Source: Zantedeschia hybrid cultivar (taxonomy: Eukaryota > Streptophyta > Magnoliopsida > Alismatales > Araceae). From it: DNA of 64,000 bases. The notes under the pieces are model-generated. The model worked only from the letters and a program-made list of their open reading frames with translations. It had not been told where the DNA came from and ran no database searches. Made by a program: the position numbers and the translations under genes. The stretch is taken from NCBI GenBank assembly GCA_030544215.1, contig JARZZO010000003.1:27904379-27968378 (forward strand), written 5' to 3'. This document shows, piece after piece, positions 1 through 8,086 of the stretch; positions within the stretch are counted from its first letter, which is position 1; every line of letters starts with the position of its first letter.

Positions 1-394
1 CGAACGGGATTCGGAGAGGCGTCAGAGCATATCTAGATCTGTCTGGACGCAGAGAGAGAGAGAAACAGAGGAGGGGCGGCTAGGGTTAGCAGCAGCTTGG
101 CCTGCTCAGCCCGTTCGCTATATTTTATACTAACCGCGCGGTTTTTCACAAAAACCCCAAATTTATATAAAATCCACTTATTTATCCATCGCCTTGAGAA
201 TCATTTGCGTGTGACCCTTTAGGCCCAAGTACCAGTCCAGTTAATAGCCCAACAAGCCCAGTGACTCCTCACTGGCTTTATTAATCAATTAATAACCCTT
301 TATTAATTAATTAATCAATCGAATTGATGTCGCACATCAAATTCGACCGGGCCTCCAATGACGTTGGATGCCAAGCAACACCGCGTGAACCCGG
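1..394 (-). repeat. Copia-B 3' LTR, distal piece
   Basis: This matches 28780-29170 of the 5' LTR base for base over long stretches, including the CT-rich run and the GGGTTAGC segment. On the minus strand a TATAAAATA-type box lies at about 120-129, so this piece holds the promoter and transcribed part of the LTR. The window starts inside it, so roughly 300 bp of the LTR are missing. Confidence 0.88.
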
Positions 395-525
395 TGTTAG
401 AATTGGGTGGCCTCAAAGCCAATCATTGTACATTCTAGTTCAAATAATTAATAAAGGCAATTATTTCTTCATTCATAGTTCTCGCAAATTAACTATCGTA
501 ATGAAGGTCCATAGACAAATGTATG

Positions 526-690
526 GGATATTGAATCATGATGAGATCATGATAGTGAGATCAATATCCTCAGTGAATTGTCTTAAACAGTTCTCGATCA
601 TAGGATATTTGAGATGGACATTAAATATCCGATAAGATCGACACAAGTTATGTCTGCTCATGTGATGAGGGTGAATGATCTTACATTCAC
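526..690 (+). other. U3 hairpin cluster in the Copia-A LTR
   Basis: Three inverted repeats follow one another. Arms GGATATTGA and TCAATATCC close 526-569 around ATCATGAT-GAG-ATCATGAT. Arms GGATATTT and AAATATCC close 603-630. Arms GTGAATG and CATTCAC close 671-690. The equivalent positions in Copia-B and Copia-D LTRs have different arms that still pair, so the pairing appears conserved rather than the sequence. Confidence 0.7.
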
Positions 691-1601
691 TCGTATGGTG
701 ACACTAAGACAAACAAGTGGGTGCTCATTAGAGAATGAGTTCACTGAACAGACCCAAATAAGAATTCTTGGATGGTAATTATACCTATTAGTCAACTAGG
801 GAATTCAATCGTTGCAGTAGCACAGTTGGTCCTTTGACCTGAGTCACCAATGATACCTTGTTTGTGGACCATTGTATCTTGATTCTCTGACTCGTGGACT
901 TTAACCATTAAGTCCACCATAATCGGTCTTTTAGATACAGTGGAAAACTTGCGAAGGTAATTGAGTGAACAACAAGGGATCACTCACTCTTGGTATAAGA
1001 CTGGAGAGAGAATGTCCTATGGATGTGTACACAGAAATTCCTGGCCAGGGTCAAATGAAAGAGATGTCTTTCTAGATATTAACTGAGTACTAGAATCCAT
1101 CTGGATAATGCGATAGAGGGTTTGACTATAAAACCATACCCTTGTGTTATTGGGACATTGTATGAGTGAAGGATTATATCTGTGCGGTATCAGCAGACGG
1201 AAAGGTTCAATTGAAGGGAACAGTATCCCTTATATCTTCTGGGATCATGAGGTAGTGTTTGGTGCTGTTCATGATCAGAAGGCCAAGTGAATTAATCATC
1301 AGATGATAATTCACTTGTTTATTAAATTAATCATTTAACATATGATGTTTAAATGTTAATTAATAAATATTAAACTCAAGAAACAATTCTAAGTTTAATG
1401 GGCCTGCAACCGGACTGATATATGGGCCTAGAGGGTCATACACATAAGAGTTCTCGTTAGACGGTGAGAGACGTTAAATTTCATTCTTATCTGGGTTTTT
1501 ATGAAAAGCCGCAGGATAAACATGAAGATTTAATGGAGAATTATCCAAGGCCAAACTCTTGGATAATCATGAGGATTAATCCTTGTGCTTATCCTTATTT
1601 C

Positions 1602-1608
1602 TATATAA
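1602..1608 (+). promoter_or_regulatory. TATA box of the Copia-A 5' LTR
   Basis: TATATAA lies about 380 bp before the LTR end, followed by a CT-rich tract where transcription probably starts. The same motif occurs in the 3' LTR near 21095. Confidence 0.7.
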
Positions 1609-1981
1609 GGAGGGCCAAGGGGGAGGGGTAAAAAGTTGGTTGGACGAATTTTACACCCCAGATTCTCTATCTCCTCTCTCTCTCTCCTTCTCTCTCTCTT
1701 GTAGAAGATCTGTCTCTCTCCGCGCATGGTGGATTTGAGATCTGGTCGGAGCACTCAAGTCGAGGAGGAAATCGCGTCTGCTGTGGGAACTCGTGTGGAT
1801 ACCTCTATAGATCGTGCGTATGCGCGATTACCGAGTCGGCATCATCCACGGGAGATTCGAAACCTCGTAAAGGTGAAGAACCGTTCTTCCCGCGTTTATT
1901 TTAATGTCCGTTTTACGATCCCAGCAACCGATATAATGGAATCGATTTTATTTCCGCTGCGTTCTTGGCGATTCCTTAAAG

Positions 1982-1998
1982 TGGTATCAGAGCCAGGT
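1982..1998 (+). other. Primer binding site of Copia-A
   Basis: TGGTATCAGAGCCAGGT starts one base after the LTR. It is the usual plant LTR-element site complementary to the 3' end of initiator tRNA-Met. Confidence 0.92.
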
Positions 1999-2716
1999 TG
2001 CTGGTTCGGTCGTAAAACGGCATCGTTTTGTATGTTTTTCTCGTTATGCGTGAAGAACCCGTATTGTACGTGTTCTTGTGTTTAATCTGATTAAAATGAC
2101 AAAATCGTGTTCATATGATGAACACAAATAATTTGATTATTTTCTGTAATTTTTCTGATTTTATTTTGGGGTTTTCGGAGTTCTTCATGAGATGATGAAC
2201 CGGGCTACTTCGGCGGCTTCATACGTGCATCCCAAGCGTTGGGATGGCCGGCCGAATCTCTAGATCTCTTGGTGATAGTCACCACTTCACATTGGGCATG
2301 ATGATCGGCGCCGGAGTGCCCTTGGAGGTCCTGAAAATCAAGCCCAAACTTGGTTTTTTAAATCTGAAAAATCAGATTTTTTGGGTTTTTGGGGCTTGGT
2401 TTGCTCCCCATCGCCGGTCACTAGCGGCCCTGCCGGCGCCAGGGGCACCGCCGGCCGGGGCCGCCGGCGCCGCCCACAACGCCTCCAGCCGCTGGCCTTT
2501 TAGGGTTCGGGTGGTTGCAGGATTATGGGAGGGGCACGGTCGAATGGGAGAAAGAAGGGCCGGACCGCCCGGTCCCGACCCAGTCGGACCGGGCGGGGCC
2601 GGGCCGGCCCCCTGGCCGAGCCAGGGCTCGGGTCTGGCTGGGCCAGACCCCCTGGCCGAGCCAGGGCCCTGGGCCCGGGCCATTTGGGCCCTAATGGGCT
2701 GGGCCCATTTCTATTA

Positions 2717-3140
2717 ATTATTAAAAATGTTTTAATAATTGTTTAGTCCTCTATAACCCTGAATTAGCCCATTTTAGCCCTTTTTTAGCCTATTTTAAAA
2801 TTGTTTTAAAACAGAATAATTATAGGAATAATTAATAAATGTTATTAATTATTTTTATGATTATTAACAGCTTATTAAAGTGTTTAATAACTGTTGAATC
2901 ATTAAAGGGCTTTATAGTTAATAGGGTGTTAGTTAATTATTTAAAATTGTTTTAGATAATTAATTTCCCTGTTAAATAAATTAGTTTAAAATTATTTTAA
3001 AATGATTTCATGCATAACTTGATTACATTTTACTGTTCAAATTGTTTGAATTAGTATTTAGATTAACTGAATGGTTTAGTTATTTAATTTGTCAATAATG
3101 CTTTGAATATTATTGATAATGCTGAAATAAATGTTATTTC
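2717..3140 (+). repeat. Array of AT-rich hairpins with an NTG loop
   Basis: Six perfect inverted repeats share a three-base NTG loop closed by AA and TT: 2717-2739 (10-bp stem, ATG), 2793-2811 (8 bp, TTG), 2830-2850 (9 bp, ATG), 2872-2890 (8 bp, GTG), 3036-3050 (6 bp, TTG) and 3124-3140 (7 bp, ATG). Stem sequences differ from one another, so they are not simple copies. Matching arrays lie in Copia-B, Copia-D and Copia-F. Confidence 0.75.
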
Positions 3141-3848
3141 GAAAACTAATTGGTATTATAATTTTATATTTATAAAATTTAATACCAAACTGCAATTATG
3201 TGATGATTGTGATGCATGTGATGTGTTTTATGGTGGGATGATCATGGACTTATTATTTTCATGTGATGAATGATGTGAATGAATGTGATGCATATTTCAT
3301 TTGTATTTTAAATAGGACCTACGTGTCCTCCTTTCTCTTAATCCAAGTGTACTTTCTACCTTCCTATAAGATTGTACTCCCCTTGATAAGATCAAGGTTT
3401 CTTAGTGTTTAAATGTATATTTGTGGACCTGCGAATCATGAATTTTATATTTAAATGTATCGGATTAAGCTAAGAGGACGGGATCTTCTGAAGACACCTC
3501 TGGAGGAAGGACTCGCATCAAATGGAACAAGTGTTGCTGTTTTCACATTAGGATCCTATTATGGATCATCGTTTGGCTCCGATGATTCCATAGTAGCTTT
3601 AGCAGTCCATGATTATCCCCATTTAATTTTTCTGCATACATGTGATATTTGTGGACTATGCTATCATATATATATTTCTATTAAGTATAATGATACTTCA
3701 AATTGAAATACTATTGATAGCACGATTTTTATAAATCAAATAAAAAACCCTCTTTTAAAATTTAAGTTGTAAACGTGAGATATTCAGAATAATCCACGTA
3801 ACCCACCATCATTATAGATCTTAGGATAATTCTTATCTTAAATGGATT

Positions 3849-4143
3849 TGTTGTGCTACCACAAGGTCTATTTGATTTAGAAATTAACCTAGGTCTACGA
3901 CATGTGATGTCATTAAGATGAATGGACAAATAGTGTAGTTTTATTGTGCTACCACAAGGATTGCACTATGAATTCATGTCATCTAAGTAATGATGGATAA
4001 ACTTAACTGAATCATTTGATTTGTTGTGCTACTACAAGGTCATTCTGATTCAGGGGTTAAATCGATCGGATATTGCAAATGTTGCAACTGTCAAGAGTTG
4101 ACTGCCTAAGGGACTTGATGTGATTTGTTGTGCTACCACAAGG
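3849..4143 (+). repeat. Four leader hairpins with constant TTGTG-CTAnC-CACAA tip
   Basis: The core TTGTTGTGCTACCACAAGG or a close variant occurs at 3849-3866, 3943-3959, 4021-4039 and 4125-4143. The flanks differ each time but can extend the stem: GAATCA with TGATTC around the third, and ATGTGA (4118-4123) with TCACAT (4144-4149) around the fourth. The same core occurs four times in the leaders of Copia-B and Copia-F. Confidence 0.75.
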
Positions 4144-4328
4144 TCACATGCATGTTGCCCGAAGGATTCTGATCCCCACTAGGAGATCACCGGAATCTCC
4201 CGTTCTGTATATTAGAGGGTCATACAGATCGCCGAAAAATAGTGGGAGCCTAAATCTAGATTAAAAGTCCTAAATCAGATTTTAAGAACTATCTGCTCAT
4301 TTTTATCTATATTTCCATGTAGGTCGCT

Positions 4329-6398
4329 ATGTCGTCACCTAACCCCCTTCGTTGCATACTTGATGCAAACAAACTCACGGGACCTAACTACATTGACTGG
4401 TTACGCAACCTGAAGATTGTCCTCAGGTGTGAAAAGCTAGCCTATGTCCTGGATCAACCAGATCCAGTACAACCCGGTGATAATGCTAACGAAGATGAAT
4501 TAATGATGTTTGAAAACTGGAAAGAGGACTCTGTCAAAGTCCAATGTTATATGCTTGGTTCAATGAACAATGAACTGCAACGACAGCATGATAACATGGA
4601 ACCTAAGACCATTCTGAATCACCTACCAGAGTTGTTTGGTGAACAATCCAGAACAGAAAGATAAGAGATATCTAAGAAATTGTTCAGGACCAGAATGAGC
4701 GAGGGCACATCTGTGCAAACTCATGTGCTCAAAATGATAGAGTGGATTGAGAGGCTTGCAGTGCTCGGCTTTGTTATGAACAATGACCTGAGCATCGACT
4801 TAATCCTACAGTCCCTTCCAGATTCATTTTCACAATTCATTATCAACTTCAATATGAACAAAATTGAAGTTTCATTGGCTGAGCTGCTCAACATGTTGAA
4901 GACAGCAGAAGGCACTATCCAGAAAGATAAGCCAAATATAATGCTTGTTGGTAAGACCAACAAGAAAAGAAAATCTGGACAGACCTTTAAGAAAGGTAAG
5001 CCTAAGAAGCTAGTGAAAAGCAAACCGGCGGTTCAAAAGGACAAAGCTAAAGTCAATGATAAAGGTCAGTGTTTCCACTGCCATAAAGAAGGTCATTGGA
5101 AGAGAAACTGCAAGATTTATCTAGCAAAAAAAGCAAAGGAGAAGCTTGGTGAAGCTTCAGGTATTCTCATGATCAATCTTAACTTGTCTTATAGAGAAAC
5201 AACATCTTGGGTATTAGATACTGGATGTGTTTCTCATATCTGCAATAACTTGCAGGTGTTAACAAGTAAAAGAAGATTGAATCGCGGAGACGTGGATCTG
5301 AGGCTCGGGAATGGAGCAAAAGTTGTTGCGTTAGCTATGGGGACAGTAAGACTTCAGATGCCGTCAGGAGACTCATTGGAACTGATAGATTGTTATTATG
5401 TTCTGACCATTATTAGGAATATCATATCTATTTCATGTTTAGATAGACAAGGATATTATATGAAACTAGAGAATAAAGGTTGTTCCATTTATCAAGGAGA
5501 CAAATTGTTTGATTCCGGATATTTATTGAATGGATTATATTTACTTGATATTTCATATGATATTTGTCTGGTAAATAAATCTCTTGAACACTTAGATAAG
5601 GATGTGAATAATTCGTACCTATGGCATTGTAGGCTAGGTCATATAAATAAGAACAGGATCATAAGGTTGCAAAAGAATGGATATCTTGATCCATTTGATT
5701 ATGAATCATTTGCAACCTGTGAAGCTTGTCTTATGGGAAAGATGACCAAAGTTCCATTCTCAGGACATGGAGAAAGAGCTAAGGACTTATTAGAACTAAT
5801 ACATAGTGATGTATGTGGTCCAATGTCCACTCATGCTATGGGTGGTTACTCATACTTTGTTTCATTTACAGATGATTTCTCAAGATATGTCTACATATAT
5901 TTAATAAAATATAAGTCAGAAGTCTTTGAGAAATTTAAAGAGTTTAAAAACGAAGTTGAGAACCAGACTTGAAAGAGTATCAAAACTCTTCGATCAGATC
6001 GAGGGGGTGAATACTTAAGTACAGAATTCACAGAATATCTTAAGAATAATGGTATTTTGTCTCAGTGGACTCCTCCCTATACACCACAATTAAATGGTAT
6101 ATCGGAAAGGAGAAATCGTACTCTATTAGATATGGTACGATCAATGATGAGTTATGCCAAACTTCCAATCTCTTTATGGGGATATGCACTGTTGACTGCT
6201 GCATATCTACTGAACAAAGTTCCCAGTAAGTCAGTATCTTCTCCTCCATATGAGATATGGAAAGGAAAGAAACCAGACTTTAAGCATGTTAGAGTCTGGG
6301 GTTGTCCTGCACATGTCAAAAGACATGATCTAGACAAACTGGATTCCAGGACAGAGAAATGTAGATTTGTGGGATATCCAAAAGAAACTTTTGGATAT
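4329..6398 (+). pseudogene. Copia-A Gag-protease-integrase, interrupted
   Basis: The N-terminal half of a Copia polyprotein, starting at the ATG at 4329 (MSSPNPLR). Domains in order: Gag N-terminus and capsid region to about 5030; CCHC zinc knuckle (CFHCHKEGHWKRNC, about 5071-5112) that binds genomic RNA; aspartic protease with DTGC where DTGA/S is usual (about 5218); the GAG-pre-integrase zinc-binding HHCC region (about 5620-5750); and the integrase catalytic core. In-frame stops lie at 4662 (TAA) and 5970 (TGA, at a position that is Gly in Copia-B). At 6398 the frame ends in Tat-C and continues at 18050. Confidence 0.9.
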
Positions 6399-7227
6399 TG
6401 ATGTAGCCGAAGCTATCACGACCGGATTCCGAAGCTGGAATCCGAAATTTCGGGATCCGTAGCTGGGTCGGATCGGTAAAAGAGGCCCGACAGGGGATCC
6501 GGAAGGCGACCGAGGCAGAGGCGAAGCCGAAGGTCCGAGGCCGAGAGTGGCTCGGTCGGAGGCTGGCTTGTCTTCGGAAAGTGGGGCCGAGGCTCCTCCG
6601 GGCGGCACTAAACCGAGTCTCCTTCGGTTGAGGGACAGCCGGCGCACGGCGTCGAGACCGGTGGGAGAAGTCTGAGGTCGGCGGCCGAGACCGACTCGGG
6701 GAGGTTGGCGATGATTCGAACCAAGTCCCTGCAGGAGGGAAAGAAGAAGAAGAAACCGGTCAGGAGGAGTCCCGGGCTTCGGCCCTTAGGAACCCCCTCC
6801 GACGGTTAAGTTAGAATCTGAAGAAGATTCGATTCAGAAGGCAAAGAGTAGCTTTAATGCTTTTTGGAGTAGGGTCCTTGAGGGTCTCAGAGAGATACCT
6901 TTGGCAATAAATAGCGTGGTATTTATAGCAGAGGATAGAGGACGGTTAACGGTGATAGCCGATATAGGACTATGTCCGGGCTTACTGGTAAACCGCCATA
7001 ATGCCTAGTCCTCCACCGGAGTGGGCCGGACACGGCTGTGGGCCGAAGGGGGTTGGGCCGCTGATGGGCCGAAGCCTGCTGGGCCGAGGGCTACTGTGCC
7101 GCTTACGGGCCGAGGGCTGTTGGGCCGTTAGCGGGCCGGAGGCCTCCGGAGGGCCTTATAGTGCTGCTGCCAGGCTGAACTGGGTTTGGGCTTGTTTTAA
7201 TGGGCCGAATCGGATTCTGCCTCATCA
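6399..7227 (-). repeat. Tat-C 3' LTR
   Basis: 829 bp, TG...CA ends, paired with 17221-18049. It is GC-rich with repeated GGGCCG words. A polypurine tract on the minus strand (plus strand AGCCCCCCACTCTT, 7231-7244) abuts its right end. Confidence 0.95.
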
Positions 7228-7244
7228 CATAGCCCCCCACTCTT
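7228..7244 (-). other. Polypurine tract of Tat-C
   Basis: Read on the minus strand this is AAGAGTGGGGGGCT followed by a short spacer and the LTR start, the position where plus-strand DNA synthesis is primed. Confidence 0.8.
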
Positions 7245-7815
7245 GTTCTGAGATGGCGAGAGTATAGCCCGAAGCTTTCTGTCCTTTTTCTTGAGAAGAG
7301 GGTGCCCTCGGTCGGCCGAGGGTCAGCTGTCACTTATCCGTCTTCATTCGGGATGTAGTGACAAAGGCCTTTACCCCTGAGGGTGAAGGGCCGAGCCTTC
7401 TGACTTGTGTCAGGTTTCATTAAATGGACGGGACGGGCGTCGCTTTTCCCGTCAGAACGGTCGCCTCGTGAAGAAGCACAGGACACGCGTCGCGCATCCG
7501 GCCGCCTCGTTAAAAACACAAAAGGATCCTGACCGCTTACGGGTCGCGGGTCACCTCGGCTCTCTGCCCGAGGTTCCGCTCGGATTGCCGCCTCTTCCTT
7601 CTCCGGCACGCGGATCGGGACACGTGGCGGGCATCCGTGTGATCAGCCGAAGGGTCGGAGCGCTTTCGGCCGTTGATCATTCTGCTCCAAGTCCCGGAGT
7701 CTGTCCGTCATCATTACCGAAGGACGGTACACGTGGCGGGCATCCGAGAGAAGCGGTGAGACGACGGGAAGGATCTCGGTCGTCGGCTTCGGCGGGAAGG
7801 GTTTCGAACAGCGCC
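7245..7815 (+). other. Upstream region of the Tat-C antisense gene
   Basis: About 570 bp, GC-rich, between the polypurine tract and the TATA box at 7816. Open frames here have no recognisable domain. Words such as ACACGTGGCGGGCATCCG are repeated (7620-7640 and 7729-7747) and contain an ACGTG core, which could be bZIP/bHLH binding sites; that role is inference. Confidence 0.4.
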
Positions 7816-7823
7816 TATAAATA
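7816..7823 (+). promoter_or_regulatory. TATA box for the Tat-C antisense gene
   Basis: TATAAATA lies 271 bp before the ATG at 8087 on the plus strand, opposite to gag-pol. It is a perfect plant TATA motif placed to give a 5' leader of roughly 240 bases. Confidence 0.6.
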
Positions 7824-8086
7824 GGAACCCTTCGCAGGGCACTGTTCTCCTTTCTGCTTCCTGCGCCTGCGTTCTTCTGCGATCTCCCGAGCTCCCCTTC
7901 TTCTCCGGCGAAAGGCTAGCCTTCTGGAGGTGTTTTCCAAGCTCGGCGGCTGTCGCAGGAAGATCTCCACCTCCCGGAGTGATTGCTGGGGGAGTTCTGA
8001 GGCTTGAGAGGTTGCATCTGATCCAGGAGAGATCTTTTTCCTTTTGAGGGTAAGCCTCAATCTCCTTTCTTCATCACCGCGACTCT

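Larger units (their letters stand above)
395..1980 (+). repeat. Copia-A 5' LTR
   Basis: The LTR begins TGTTAG and has the same length as the 3' copy at 19889-21474. The 3' copy ends in the usual CA, while this one ends AA. U3 runs to about 1630 and contains several short perfect inverted repeats: 526-569, 603-630, 671-690, 724-739 and 1057-1072. A CT-rich tract follows the TATA box. Differences between the two LTRs are few by eye, a few per cent. Confidence 0.93.
1999..4328 (+). other. Untranslated leader of Copia-A
   Basis: A 2.3-kb stretch without a credible gene. It holds a very GC-rich block (about 2400-2710, with GGCCCGGGCC-like repeats), an AT-rich block with an array of perfect hairpins (2717-3140), and four hairpins with a constant TTGTG/CACAA tip (3849-4143). 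The open frames crossing the GC-rich block run on both strands and are compositional. Copia-B and Copia-F have the same order of blocks, and Copia-D the first two. Confidence 0.8.

Noticed and set aside
2244..2746. Overlapping open frames of 73-157 codons on both strands
   Set aside because: They come from a GC-rich, repeat-like leader block with few stop codons by composition; the peptides are low-complexity Gly/Pro/Ala and the other Copia leaders do not conserve them.
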